64,000 bases of DNA from Azolla caroliniana (GCA_043228905.1 JBHGNT010000016.1:6386001-6450000); one strand, 5' to 3'. Counted from the stretch's first letter, positions 12,281 to 24,300 are shown. The notes: generated by a model from the letters alone, not told the origin. A program made the numbers and translations.

Positions 12281-15200
12281 CTATCCCCCCTTTAAAACGA
12301 CGAGTGTCACGAGTCGTTTTGGATGGAGGACCCGGTTTGTGTGGATATTGACGATGGAAGTCTTCAAGAAGCGCACAAGCATTGGTCACATTCTCGATCG
12401 GTTCCCAAGTACGTTCGCTGGGACTATAGCCTAGCCAATCGACTAGATAGTAGAGCTTGTTGCGAACAATCTTGGAATCAAGGATGGCGGTAACCTTGTA
12501 CTCTGGTCCATCTTCAAGCTCGATAGAGGGTGGAGGTTGTATAATACGTCCTGGGATGGTGCTCTCGTGATAGGGTTCGAGGAGAAAACTATGAAACACC
12601 GGATGTATCCGAAGTTGAGGAGGTAGATCGAGAAGAAAAGCGACATCATTAATCTTTCCGATAATATGGAAAGGACCTAATCGCCGATAATCCAACTTCT
12701 CACATGGGCGAGTAGTCTTGATGTGTCGTCGTAACAACCACACACGATCTCCAATGTTAAAACTAGATGGAAGTCGATGACGATCCGCGTAGACCTTGTG
12801 TGTTTGTTGAGCTTGCTGGAGATGAGTAGATAAATCTGCTTGTATCTTGCATAACTGCTCCAAACGATCCCCCGCGCAAGGATTTGTGGACACCTCTGGG
12901 GTTTCAAGTACACTCCACCGAGGGTGACATCCCGTATAAGCATAAAATGGCGTAACTTTAGTCGATGCGTGGATAGAGTTATTATAGGCGAAGTGGAGTA
13001 TATCTGCCCAATTATCTTGATGATAGCTGAGAAAGCACCGCAGATACTGCTCCAACGTTTGATTTGTTCGTTCAGCTTGGTCGTCGGTTTGTGGGTGGTA
13101 GCCGGAGGAGAGGTTACAAGTGACCTTGAGCATTTTAAAAAGGTGCTTCCAGAATTTTGACACGAACTGGGGTCCACGGTCGCTGACGATACTATCGGGA
13201 AGTCCATGATGCCGACATACTTCACGCATGACAATTTCGGCGGTGTCTTCACTGGAGATTTCCTTAGTACATGGCAAGAAATGAGCCATCTTCGTATATC
13301 GATCTACCACTGTTAGAATCACATTGAACCCCTTAGAGACTGGAAGATCTGTGATGAAGTCTAGAGCAATGGATTGTCACGGCTTGCTTGGAATTGGTAA
13401 TGGTTCTAATAAACCATATGGATGATGCCTTGGCATTTTCGCTCTGCAGCATGTATCACAAGTCCGAACAAAATTGTCGACAAATTGTCGCATACGGAGC
13501 CACCAAAATGATCGTTGTACTAAATCTAATGTTTTAGTACTACCAAAATGCCCAACTGTATATGTGTCAGGACAGTTTTGTACTACTCGAAGGCGGCAAG
13601 AACCATTAGGAACATACAAAAGTTCTTTAAAGAAGAGTAATCCATCATGGTATTTGAATTGCCGATAGTCCATACCTGGTGGTTGCAACTGTGAACACGA
13701 CGCTCGAGAGGGGATCAATTTGTGCTAGTATAGCTTGGGCGAAAGCATCTGTCTTCAGGTCCGCACGTATGATATTGATAACGTGGGAATCCATGGGCAT
13801 GCCAAAAACCTGTGTTGCTTGCAGTCGTGCCGGTCCCAAGTTTACTTGCTTTTGGTTATCGAAAGCTGGCTCGCCGGGACGCGGTGTTAGATACGAACGC
13901 CGTGATAATGCATCTGCCTTCCCTTGGTGCTTCTCCGGATGATATGTAATTTTGAAGTCGAAACGCGTGAGGAAGTGGGCCCACCAAGCTTGACGTCGAT
14001 TTAACACATGAGCATCCTGAAAGTAGGCAAGGTTTTTATGGTCACTGAATACAGTGACTTGATGAGAGGATCCCTCTAAAAAATGCCTCCATTGCATAAA
14101 CGAGTCCACTATTGCCAATAGCTCCTTATCATGGATTTCATAGTTGATTTCGGCGACATCAAACTTGCGTGAGTGAAAAGCCACAGGATGTAGCTTCTCA
14201 TAATTACCTCGTTGTGACAGAATGCTCCCCAATGCGAAATCCGATGCGTCAACTTCGATAATGAATGGTTTTTCCGGATTGACATGAGCTAGAATTGGAG
14301 CCGATGTAAATGCTTTTTTAAGACTCTTGAAATCCATATCTGCTTCTTCAGAACAAACGAACGATTGTCCCTTCCTGGTAAGCTGTGTGAGAGGCAGAAC
14401 GAGCTTTGAGTAATCTTGTATAAACTTCCGGTAAAAATTGGCAAAGCCTAAAAAGCATTGCACATCCCGCACCGAGTGCAGAGTCTACCATTCTACCACC
14501 GTCTTGACCTTAGCTGGGTCCATGGAGATGCCTTCTGATGAAATGACATAGCCAAGAAATTCCACCTGGTTGCACCCGAAACTACATTTTTCTAGCTTTG
14601 CGTAAAGACCATGTTCTCGAAGTCGTTTTAGTACTAACAGTACATGAGAATCATGCTCTTCTTCGGTCTTTGAATAAACCAATAGATCATCAAAGTAGAT
14701 GATCAAACACACATCCAAGAGATCTCAGAATATATCATTTGCCATGTGTTGGAAGATTGTTGGCACATTAGTGAGGCCGAACGACATGACCGTATACTCG
14801 AAGTGCCCATATCTAGTGCGGAACGCGGTCTTCCATTCATCTCCTGGTCGGATCCGTACGAGGTTATAGGCCCCCCATAAGTCAATCTTTGTGAAGAACC
14901 TAGCACCATTGATCCGTTCTAAAAGACTTGAGATAAGGGGAAGTGCATACCTATTGTGGATTGTAACTTTATTCAAGCCACGGTAATCTACCACTAGACG
15001 AAGTGAGCCATCCTTTTTCTTGACGAAGAAAATGGGTGCGCCGGTTGGAGATTTCGAATGTCGAATGAATCCATTCTCCAAATTCTCCTCGATATAGGCT
15101 CGAAGGACTTCTAGCTCGGTTGGTGACAAATTGTAGATCGGTCCCCATGGTGGCTCTTTCCCCGGTTGTAAATCGATGGGGCAATCATATGGTCGATGGT

Positions 15201-15865
15201 GAGGAAGCGTATTGGCTCGTACTTTATCAAATACATCGGCATAATGATGATACTTCTTTGGAAGCTGAACGGTGGACTCCTCTTTAATGGTGTCGAAGGG
15301 TTTTAGTGATATTGCGAAGAGAAACATTTCTTCCTTGCGTCCTTCTTCCCGCAACTGATGTAGTGAAATGGTGGCAATCTTCTGAGTAGATCCTCGGGTT
15401 TGTCGACACTGGATTTCTCTTGTTCTCCAATCTATGTCTGGGTTATGTAACTCGAACCATGGTAATCCCAAAACGATGGGATGTTCTGGGATACTGATAA
15501 TGTTAAATGATACTACACATGCTAAGTTATCTAGGACAATATTAACGGGTTCTAACTCTTCTATGATATTTCCGGAAGCAATGGGACGTCCATCAATGAC
15601 GACTACAGAGGCTGGACACGGGAGTTTTCTAAGAGATATCTGATGAGCTTGGGCAAAATTCCTGTCCATAAAGCAAGAATTAGCTCCCGGAGTCTAGAAG
15701 TGCTAAGACGTGTACTGGAGGGGTACTTTTAGTACTAACTATTACTTGGACTACGAACACATTGCAAACTTGCTTAGAGGGAATGGAACCATTAATGGGT
15801 TGCATAGATCTAGGGTTGTCCAACCAAACGGCTCCTATTTTGGCTGGACTTAGTCGTTTAACTCT
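12273..15865 (-). pseudogene. Element F pol (PR-RT-RNase H-IN-chromodomain), broken
   Basis: The same domain order as E's pol: protease (VLGLPWFELHNPDIDW), RT (VVDYRGLNK, then IIYFDDLLVYSK, a Phe where E has Leu), RNase H, integrase (zinc finger, D,D-35-E core) and a C-terminal chromodomain. In-frame stops interrupt it at about 14722 (TGA where E has CGA), 14485 and 13377 (TGA where E has TGG), and there is a frameshift near 13.69 kb. Pol would be entered by -1 frameshifting at 15862-15856. The final codons and stop lie inside the 3' LTR, as in E. Confidence 0.92.
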
Positions 15866-16992
15866 TCTTCTAACTGACTAAGGACATCAAATTTGTTCGC
15901 TAGATCTAGGCCATTAGTACTATTAGTACTATCAGATATCCCTATTGTAATAGGCTTGGGTTTAGTACAATTAGAACTAGCAACTATTTGGTTTACCTGT
16001 CTTCTTGGCCTATGGGGACAATTTATTGCAATGTGTCCTGGTCCACCGCAGTAGAGACATAGTCGATTTGTTCGACGTTGTTGCTTTTCTTCTTCGGATA
16101 ATGGCCCTCGACGACGTGTAGTGTCAATCTCCATTGGAGTATTCACTGGAGGCGCATTATAGTACTCCCTCGGTAAAGGTTTTGCTACCATTGAGGCGTA
16201 GGTGGGCTCTGATCTTGCCCTCGGCATCTGTAGCTGTTGTTCCGAACGTCGCTCAAAGAGGCGGTTGTCACATCTCACCGCACGACTAATTGCTTCTGTT
16301 AAGGACTTTGGCTCTTCAAGGAAGGTCAAGAGTAAATCCTTGACATCGTTGCGTAAACCATAACGAAATTGCTCCATCAACGCTTGATCATCCCAAGGGA
16401 TGTCAGCGGCGAGTAGGTGGAAATCTACAGCGTATGCAGAGGCTGGACGGTCTCCTTGGCGTAATCGCCGGATTTTGTTGATTGCGGTCCTTATGTTGTC
16501 AGTATCTCCAAAGCATGCTTTAAACTCACCTATAAACTCTTCAAAGTTGTTGAGTAATGGAGACTCCTTTTCCAACAGTGGAGCGAACCATGCCAACGCT
16601 GAGCCACTTAACAACGTCCCTACTAAACCCACTCGTGATGCATCGCTAGGATATCGGGAAGGATGCATTTTAATAACTAATCGTACCTGATTAAGGAACC
16701 CTCTAAACTGCGATTGTGTTCCATCGAACTTCGTGGGAAAGCCAATCTTGGGTTCCTTATGAATCCCTTGTGTTCCGGGGCCTTGTTGTTGCATCGCTAC
16801 GATGGTTACTTCAAGTTGTTGCACGCGTAATGCAAGTTCCCCATGTTGTTGTGTTTGCTGCTTTTCTAAGGAGATTTGTTGAAGATCCCCCAACAACCGT
16901 TGATTTTCTTGTTCCAAAGCAAGGAACTTCTCTTTCAAGCATTGAAACTCTGAGAAAATAGATTGATATTCCTGAGCACTAATCGTGGCCAT
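15850..16992 (-). CDS. Element F gag
   Basis: An open frame of about 380 residues starting at MATISAQEYQ (ATG at 16992; an upstream in-frame extension reaches 17061 but the E copy starts at this ATG). Order: N-terminal coiled coil (LKEKFLALEQENQRLLGDLQQ), a sushi/Tf1-like gag core (FRGFLNQVRLVI...ALAWFAPLLEKESPLLNNFEEF) and a CCHC zinc knuckle CLYCGGPGHIAINC. It ends QLEEELND directly after the GTTAAAC heptamer. Gag packages the element's RNA into particles. It is still open although pol is dead. Confidence 0.9.
   Translation of the reverse strand: MATISAQEYQSIFSEFQCLKEKFLALEQENQRLLGDLQQISLEKQQTQQHGELALRVQQLEVTIVAMQQQGPGTQGIHKEPKIGFPTKFDGTQSQFRGFLNQVRLVIKMHPSRYPSDASRVGLVGTLLSGSALAWFAPLLEKESPLLNNFEEFIGEFKACFGDTDNIRTAINKIRRLRQGDRPASAYAVDFHLLAADIPWDDQALMEQFRYGLRNDVKDLLLTFLEEPKSLTEAISRAVRCDNRLFERRSEQQLQMPRARSEPTYASMVAKPLPREYYNAPPVNTPMEIDTTRRRGPLSEEEKQQRRTNRLCLYCGGPGHIAINCPHRPRRQVNQIVASSNCTKPKPITIGISDSTNSTNGLDLANKFDVLSQLEEELND
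15856..15862 (-). promoter_or_regulatory. Candidate -1 ribosomal frameshift heptamer, element F
   Basis: On the minus strand GAG TTA AAC GAC TAA ends gag; G-TTA-AAC is in the right phase for slippage into the pol frame, which is -1 to gag. The same bases occur at the same place in E. Confidence 0.6.
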
Positions 16993-17049
16993 GGGATGAA
17001 AAGAAAAGAGGGATAAGAGATTAGTATGAAGGGAGAGAGACAGAAGGAG

Positions 17050-17063
17050 AAATTGGTTCAAAC
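17050..17063 (-). promoter_or_regulatory. Self-primer binding site of element F
   Basis: Directly inside the 5' LTR on the minus strand is GTTTGAACCAATTT. Twelve bases (TTGAACCAATTT) are complementary to AAATTGGTTCAA in the R-region start kept in F's other LTR. There is no tRNA-type TGG at the junction. Confidence 0.65.
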
Positions 17064-17214
17064 TATCAGGAATAGTACTAAACAGAGAGAGGATTAGTAC
17101 TAAACAGAGAGAGAATTACTACTAGAGAAGGGAAGTACTATTAGTACTAAGGGGACGGGACTGCGTAAGACTCCTGAGAGAGGAAGAGAGAAGAGTAGAG
17201 AGAGAGATAGAGAG

Positions 17215-17269
<55 letters not shown>

Positions 17270-17547
17270 GATAACATATTATATCTTATAAGAAGAGTAA
17301 GTACAAAAGGGCTATGAGGCTAAAGACTGGTGTTGAACATAATGCCTAGTGCCCTCTTTTATAGTGTTCTCAGGAGTAATCCTGAAGCTTCTAGAATGTT
17401 CTAGAGAAATCTGGAATATACATTAATTTCCTATAATAAAATGTAAATGAAAATAATATCTTACGTATTACAATAGATGATATAATGGTCAAGAGCTCGA
17501 CCCATATAACCTAAGGTCATGGGTTCGAGTCTTGCCATATCATGACA
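17064..17547 (-). repeat. 5' LTR of element F
   Basis: It starts TATCAGG (mutated from TGTCAGG) and ends TCATGACA. It contains a long GA microsatellite at about 17218-17266 and lacks 14 nt of the inverted repeat downstream of the TATA box (near 17336). Confidence 0.92.
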
Positions 17548-18660
17548 CACAAAAACTCTCGCCGAATTCCTTCTTTCCGTAGATACGCTGTAAACTCATC
17601 CGAGAAATATTCCTTGCCTCCATCCGATCGAAGACATCATACATGTCGGCCCGGCTTTCTCGACTTCATTCTTGAATTTTTGGAAGTGTCTGAACACTTC
17701 GCTCTTTTGCCGCATCGGGTAGATCCAAGTGTGCCTAGAGAAGTCGTCGATGAAGGTCACGTAGTATCGGCATCCGCCGAATGTCGCCGTCTGAGCCAGA
17801 CCCCATACATCAGAATGAATTACGTCGAGTACGCCTTTACTCACGTTCCGCTCCTTCGGAAATGGGTGCCGATGTTGCTTGCCGAATTGGCAAGCGGCAC
17901 ACACGCCTTCAATCTCTTTCTCCGTGAATGTCGGGAGCCTGATGACGACTCCTTTCGATTGCATTGCTTTAAGCTTTTGAAGGTTGATATGGCCAATCCG
18001 CTTGTGCCATAACTCTAGGTCAGACTCGGCTTTCGTGCCTTTTGCGAACATGGCCGATTTCATTTCGTGCGAGTCGAGAATGAACATTTGGCCCTCTCTT
18101 CGTCCGCGCGCGATGAGTCAGCCCTCTTTTTCGATGAAGCAACTGCCTTGATTAAATCGAACTTGCATTCCTTGCTCTACAATTTGGCCGAAGGAGACCA
18201 AATTCTTTGTGATAGTTGGTACATGCAAGACATTTTTAATGTAAGTTTGCATACCTTCTTCTCCGAACGGAACATTGCCGATGTGCCGAATCGGGTGCAT
18301 AGAGTCGTCTCCGGTTTCGACATAGCCAGGTCGGTCCGGCTCTCGAAGTTCTTAGAACCATTCTTGATGCGACGTCATATGGTTCAAGGCACCGGAATCG
18401 ACGAACCATACGTCTTCCGAACCGGAGGCATTAGTAGAAGTAGAGGCCGACATAGAATTCGCTCTATGTCTCATCACGAACATTCCGTCGCGATCGTCAT
18501 AGCCGGAGTTGATGGCGTAGTTGGTGAGTTGTCGGCTAGTGGAAGCCGACTCGCGTATCTCCAGTGTGGTTTAGAAAATCCACTAAGCCCACCCGACTCC
18601 GTGATTGTGTGTTCGAGATGCCGACGACAAAATCCGGCTATCAGCTACCATAGTGTCGCT
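17548..18660 (-). pseudogene. Element G: protease, GAG-pre-integrase and integrase core
   Basis: This is the continuation of G on the far side of F. On the minus strand are DVWFVDSGALNHMT (protease active site DSG), VLHVPTITKNLVSFGQ, then LWHKRIGHINLQKL with CAACQFGKQ (zinc-binding pre-integrase HHCC) and the integrase core HSDVWG...FIDDFSRHTW. A stop follows EWF near 18350, another follows the pre-integrase start, and the frame shifts near 17640. With F and one CACAA removed, the integrase frame runs on into TSQQNRVA at 11800. Confidence 0.85.
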
Positions 18661-19625
18661 ACGTAGCACGTGTACGTGATCGAAGGAAAGTGAATGGCTT
18701 ATTGGTTAGGGTTATTCAATGTGTGTAGAAGGTGTAGAGTTTGATGCTCGCTTAGAGCGACTACATTAAAATATATTCCTTTTTCTTTACTTTTATATGG
18801 CGAAAGGGACATTTGCATTTAATGCAAATGAGGAGGCTCCTTTTCTATAAAAAGGGGGGAGGGCTTCTTTTGGGTCCTTCGTTCTTCGTTTTTGGGGTGG
18901 TCTTCCTTGACATTTTTGGGAGCTCGAGAGTGTTCATCTTCGTCTTCTTCAGTTTTCCTTTTTTCTTAAACTTTCCTTTGTGAGGTTTTGACACTTCAGA
19001 GGAGGAAGTTTTCACTCTTGTCGTTCGTCTTCTTTGGTTTTCTTTCATTCTTCGACTCTTCTTTGTGTCACTCTCGTCGCTCATCTTCTTTGGTTTTGTT
19101 TTATTCTTCGACTCTTCTTTGTGTAGGTTACGACACTTCAGAGGAGGGAGTCTTCACTCTCGTCGTTAGTCTTCTTTGGGTTTCTTTTATTCTTCGACTC
19201 TTCTTTGTCTAGTATGTCAGAGGAGGGAGTCTTCACCCTCATTGTTCGTCTTCTTTGGTTTTCTTTTATTCTTCAACTTTTCTTTGTGTAGGGTTTGACA
19301 CTTCAAAGGAGGGAGTCTTCACTCTCGTCATTCGTCTTCTTTGGGTTTCTTTTATTCTTCGAGTCTTCTTTGTCTAGGTTTCAACATTTCAGAGGAGGGA
19401 TTCTTCACTCTCGTTGTTCGTCTTCTTTGGGTTTCTTTTCTTCTTCAACCCTTCTTTGTTTCTTTTAGGTTTTCAATGTTCAAATGGAGGAGCTCCCCAC
19501 ACTCGGTGTTCATCGTGGTTCTCAATATTTTCAAGCTCGTTTCGTCAAGGCAAGAAGGAGGTGGTAAGTGACCACATCAGTTGTTTGTAGGGAGGACAGA
19601 GTGGCACAAAAACTCTACCCCGATT
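18661..19625. other. Unclassified LTR-like sequence that hosts element A
   Basis: After G's protease homology ends, the sequence has a TATA-like CTATAAAAAGGGG at about 18846, a CT-rich leader, a minisatellite and then the insertion site of A. The same sequence resumes at 47070. No ORF of note and no terminal repeats were found, so it may be part of an LTR element leader or a promoter region. Confidence 0.4.
18985..19480 (+). repeat. Minisatellite, about 83-bp unit, roughly six copies
   Basis: Units share CAGAGGAGGGAGTCTTCACT, then CTCGTCGTTCGTCTTCTTTGG and TTCTTTTATTCTTCGACTC. Starts of the CAGAGGAGG motif are near 18996, 19137, 19216, 19302 (CAAAGGAGG) and 19389; one intervening unit is partial. 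Copies are diverged by a few bases each. Confidence 0.85.
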
Positions 19626-19956
19626 TGTTAGGAAACAGGTCCCTCCGGATGGGAAGTGAGAAGAACAGTGTTGATGAGAAACTCCGTTGAGGCCGAAACC
19701 GGATGAGGAATACCCGAAAACGGAAGACCCAGTGAGAACCGGATGACAAGTACCCGTCAAGCGCCGGATGATGCAGGCCCGGTGAGGAGTGCTCACCGGA
19801 TGAAGAGACATATTTGTAAATATGTTTCTAAGAGTCCATCGTGGCTATATTTGTAAATAGCCGAAAAGTCATATTAGTATAAATATGACTTAGGGCAAAC
19901 TTTTGAGTTGTGTTGTTGTCATTCTTGTTGGTGCAAGAAGAGAGAGCGTAACAGTG

Positions 19957-20003
<47 letters not shown>

Positions 20004-20271
20004 GTTGTTGCCTCTGTTGTAACCGTCGCCTATGGCGAAGATCGTGAGCACGAGGTTGTTGCCTCCGTGAGCTCACTGTTGTACATTGTGATATAGTGAT
20101 AGTTTGCAGCCTGTGGGTTGCCGTGGTTTTTCCCTAGTTTGGGTTTTCCACGTAAACATCCTGTGTACTCTTCTCTCCTTTTTGTCGTGCATTCTTTCCC
20201 CGTTTTTCTGTGTATGATTCTAAGCTCGGTTGTGGCCGAGCATTGCGCATAGGGAGCGTGAGTTCCAGACA
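19626..20271 (+). repeat. 5' LTR of element A
   Basis: TGTTAGG...CCAGACA, 646 bp. Three successive short palindromes at 19808-19825, 19843-19862 and 19866-19891 lie in U3; the third contains the TATA box (AGTATAAATA). A GA microsatellite lies at about 19961-19998, in the transcribed leader. Confidence 0.95.
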
Positions 20272-20274
20272 AAG

Positions 20275-20286
20275 TGGTATCAGAGC
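20275..20286 (+). promoter_or_regulatory. Primer binding site, tRNA-iMet type, element A
   Basis: TGGTATCAGAGC starts 3 nt after the 5' LTR. It is the classical complement of the 3' end of plant initiator tRNA-Met used by many copia elements. Confidence 0.95.
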
Positions 20287-20301
20287 GAAGCGACACAGAA
20301 A

Positions 20302-20838
20302 AATGGAAGAATCGTTGGGAGGCATGTTCAAGCTCACCGGCTCCAACTATTCCGTGTGGAAGTCGAAGATGAGGGACATGCTCGTGGTTAAAGATCTTTG
20401 GTTGCCGGTTCAGTTCGGGGACAAGAGACCGAACAAAATCGACGCCACAATATGGGAGGTGATGCACATGAAGACAACGACGTACATACGGTGCTTCATC
20501 GACATGAGCCTATACAACAACTTCAATGAAGAGAGCAAGGCTCATGAGCTCTGGGAGAAGATCGACATTATGTTTCAGAACAAAAATATTGTTAACTAGG
20601 TTTCGGTATTCTGGAAGCTAGTAAGACTCCGGTACCAAGATGACTCCAGCATGGCGGAGCACATGAATGCCTTCCAGGGGCTGATACACCATGCAACATC
20701 ATTGGAAGTACCTCTTGCCGACGAGGTACTAGCGCTACTCCTGCTCGGTTCCCTCTCGGATAGCTGGGAGACGTTGGTTGTCACTTTGGACAATGCCGGG
20801 CCGGAAGGGAAACGGTTATCCCTAGCAAGAGTGAAGTC
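20302..20838 (+). pseudogene. Element A gag, first part
   Basis: It starts MEESLGGMFKLTGSNYSVWKSKMRD, typical of copia gag, and continues through ALLLLGSLSDSWETLVVTLDNA. A TAG stop at 20597-20599 breaks it. The frame is cut by insertion of D at AAGTC (20834-20838) and resumes at 36701. Confidence 0.92.
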
Positions 20839-21294
20839 TATTACCCGTTCCTTTGGGTGAACACCTTCGATAGATCTGCGTCTATCGGTCTTCAAGGGCG
20901 TGGTACGTGAAGGCTCGTAATAGAGGCGTCGAGAGAGATACAGGGCTTAGAGAGAAAACACTAGCGAGGTCTTGATAGACGTGGCGGCGTGAAATTCATA
21001 GGTATGGATCAAAGCACAGACTCATGCAGCAAAAATAGGCACAAATAAGATATATTACTATGGTAGAAAAGATTACAGAACACGGCCTATGGCTGGTGAC
21101 CTTACGAGTTTATCTAATCTCGAATGACTAAGCTAGTGCTTCCGCCTATAGTTTTCTTCTCTCCCCTTCTGAGGTACTGCTCCTCGTTTAAATAACCTTT
21201 CCCCTAATACACCGCCGAGCCGTCGGTGGCCCGTGATACTCGGACTGGACGTTTGCTAATTTCCTAATTTTACATTTCTGTCCCCTAGACAACA
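20839..21294 (-). repeat. 3' LTR of element D
   Basis: TATTACCCG...GACAACA; the TG terminus has mutated to TA compared with the other copy. No purine-rich tract is seen on its inner side, which instead holds CCTGGCACGCC. Confidence 0.93.
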
Positions 21295-21393
21295 CCTGGC
21301 ACGCCTGTGGGACAGGACCTTGTCCGTTGGACCCACGACTTACAAAATACTAACAATATTACAAAAAATTGCATTTGAGGCGTGATCCTCGTT

Positions 21394-24300
21394 TCATTCC
21401 TCCTTTAAGATGTCGAGGATGCTTTCGGGGTCCGGGGTGGTGGCAGGGTGGTCTAGTTGGATTGTCGGTGCGGGGGGTGAAGTTTGGTCCGGGGGTGGCA
21501 TAACTTCTCAGACGTCCGCCTCAGGTGCAGCCGATTCTTCTGGTGGGGGTGTGGGTTCGTGGGCGTTGACCTCTACTTCGACAGGCTCTGGTACCGTATG
21601 GGCGTCCATGGAATGTATGTTGGCCGGGGCAAGTTCCTCCTGTGCCGTGTCCGTGATCTCCTTGCTGGGAGATTCTTCTTTCTGCTCTGTGGCCGTTGGA
21701 GGGCTGGTGGGGATGGCTGCGAGGCGTTCTCGTTCGAAGGCTTCGGCTTCCATGCGAAACAACATCTGACCGTCATTGAAGTCCTCCATTATTTGGTCGA
21801 TTGCCGCGGTGTGAGATTTTGCCAAGGACTAGTAATCCTCGGTTAAATCTGCACGCAGGTTTTGTATGCTGCCTTCGTCCATTTTGTAGAAGCCGCGGCC
21901 CTCCTTCCGTCGGTTCTCGGCGTCGGCGCGTAAAATATGCAATTCGGCAGCTTGGGCTGCCCATTCGTCTCCTGCGCGACTTAATGTTTCCTCGACCTTT
22001 TTGGTAAGGTGTTGGCGCTGTTTCTCGATCAATATTCTGATGCGTGTCTCATCCATGCCGGGCTGTGCTCGGATGGCTGCTAATTCCTGTTTTAAGCCGT
22101 CGACCTCGGCCTGAATCTTCTGTGTTCTGAGCTCATAGATGGCCTGAGTGTTCTTTGCATCCGCGGTTACGAGCTGGAGAGCCTGCTCATAACGCTTGGT
22201 GAGTTCTTCGGTGGCCTGCTCCCGTTCTTTCTTACACGTGGCCCGGATATGTTCCCGTTTGACGATTCTCTCTTCTTGTAGGGCGAAGTAGGAATCCGAT
22301 AAGGCGTCTTTTTGCTCCGAAAGTAGCTTGCATTTGATGAAAAACTCGTCAGCCATCTCTTTAAGGGTCGTACGTTGACTCGGCAGCTCGGCATTCTCCG
22401 CGTTCATCCTCTCCTCCCGTTGGCGATTTCTTTCCTCCTGCCGCTGGTTCCAGTCTTTTGCATTGTCGAGCGCGGCCTGTAGGTCTAGAACCTCCTTCTC
22501 TTTCTTCACCATTATGGCTGCGTATTCCTCCAGCTTGCTTTTGAGTTCGGCTTCCTTGCCCGCGGCTTGCGCTTGTACCCAGCCTAGTGCTTCGTTCTGC
22601 TCGTGTATCCTTTGGTCGGCTTGGGCTCTTATCTCGGCCATCTGCTTGGAAGCTTCTTCTTTTAGGCGAGCCATCGCCTCTTGATGTCGTTGTTCGTGTC
22701 TCTCAGTTCGCCGTTCTTCTTCTTTAAGCTCTGCACGCTAAACCCGGAGCGGGGGTTCTGTCTGGGTTGCCACCTCCTTGGGTGCACGAGGTGGTGGTAT
22801 CTCGGTCTTCTCCGTGGGCGTGGGCGCCTCGGTTGTTGTGCATGCATCGACCATTTGTAACGAGTCCGTTTGTGTACTGGCCTGCACCTTCAGGATTGAG
22901 TCGGTGATGGTGCTTGCATCCATCATTGTTATGCGTGGAGGCGCTGGGAGGGCCTCGGTGGTCGTTACCTAAAAGCTCGGGAGTTGTTGTTCCGGCCGGT
23001 TTTGCTCCCAGGCTGCCAGCTTCTGGTTCGCAGCGTGCCCTAGTTCTGTAGCCATCTTAGCCTATTTTTGGGCTATTTTTATCTTTCGGGCCATGTCTTT
23101 GGCTGCCCGCGTAGTGCGATCCAGGTCCCAATATGCCTCGATAAGGGCCGTGTTCAACTCGGGGACCTCCATGAGGAGAGCGGCCTGTTTTGCCTGCTTC
23201 TTCCTCCCGATTTTTTGTAAAGCCTTGTCCTCTTGGGGCTCAATTTCACCTATTAGCGCGCGTTGAATCATTTTTGTTTCGGCGTGCTCTTCCGCCATTC
23301 GAGCGGCTGTCGCGACTTGGGCTCTGGCGAGGAAGTCGACCAGCTCGAATGACGTACCGAGGCGTAGGAGCGCACTAAATTCATAAGGCTCTGCGGGGAG
23401 GTTCTTATACCCGAGGACTTCATCCTTCGAGATCTGTTTTGTCTGCCCATGCTCGATCGTTCCCTGGTTCAGCGATGCCTCCGCAGGGGTGATGGCCAGG
23501 TTGCTCTGTCTGACCACTAAGGCTTGCTCCTGTTGTGGCTCCTTCTGTTCTTCCGATGACTCGCGGTTGAGTCGTCTTCTCTTGCTTGGCTGTGTTTGGG
23601 GTTCCGGGGCCGGTAGTGTCGTTTCCTCCGCCTACTTCCTTTTTTGGGGTCGTGGTGGTGCAGCCTGCTGTGTGTTGGGGCGTGGGCTAGGTCCTGGGGA
23701 CGTTACCGAGGGGCGCGACGTTGGCTATCGAATGGTGACGTTATCGGCCGTGTTGTCTTCCACGGCTACCTCCTCCTCCCATTCTTGGCAGGTCTCGGAA
23801 ACTACCCTTTTTTGTTGGGGTTGGGCGGGTGGTGGTGCAGATGCGGTTTTTTGGTCGGCGGTAGGGGGTGAAGGCGATGTGGGATCCTCCCATGCTTCGT
23901 GGCTGATGGCCACGAATTTCTCTCTCTGCCTTCGTCGTGGTGGTGGGGACGTGAGTGTGCGAGGGGAAGGAAGCGAAGAGGGTGGGTATAGAACCATCAA
24001 AAAGTGGCTAAGAACAGACAACATCTTCTTACCAGACTGAAATGAAGCGAAGGCGGCGCAGAGTCCTTCGCCTGTGATGATTCCCCAATTGATTCTGTTT
24101 CCTTCATACGCGCTGATGATGATGGCTGCCTTGTTCTGCGGCATGCTCGTTGGGTTCGTATGCATGAACACATACTCCATTAATATACGAGCAATCTCCC
24201 CGAAAGCTTTGTTGGGACCGCCATATGTGCGATATGCCTTCCCTGAGGCTGAGTACTCACCGAAGTACGCCTTCATCTTTGATGCCGGGGGTATGTCGAC

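Larger units (their letters stand above)
11810..17552 (-). mobile_element. Element F: older Ty3/gypsy chromovirus of the same family as E
   Basis: LTRs at 11815-12280 and 17064-17547 are flanked by identical CACAA (11810-11814 and 17548-17552). By eye the LTRs differ at roughly 3 percent of sites plus a 14-nt deletion in the right one, so F is clearly older than E. The polypurine tract TTTTAAAGGGGGGATAG adjoins the left LTR on the minus strand. Gag is open; pol has several breaks. It inserted into the integrase region of copia element G. Confidence 0.95.
8946..18660 (-). mobile_element. Element G: decayed Ty1/copia retrotransposon, interrupted by element F
   Basis: On the minus strand the order of pieces is protease/GAG-pre-integrase, integrase, RT, RNase H and 3' LTR, the Ty1/copia order. 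The 3' LTR is at the left (about 8946-9544). Gag and the 5' LTR are not recognisable; homology stops near 18660. Element F (11815-17547) sits in the integrase region. All coding pieces carry frameshifts or stops, so G is dead and is older than F. Confidence 0.85.
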
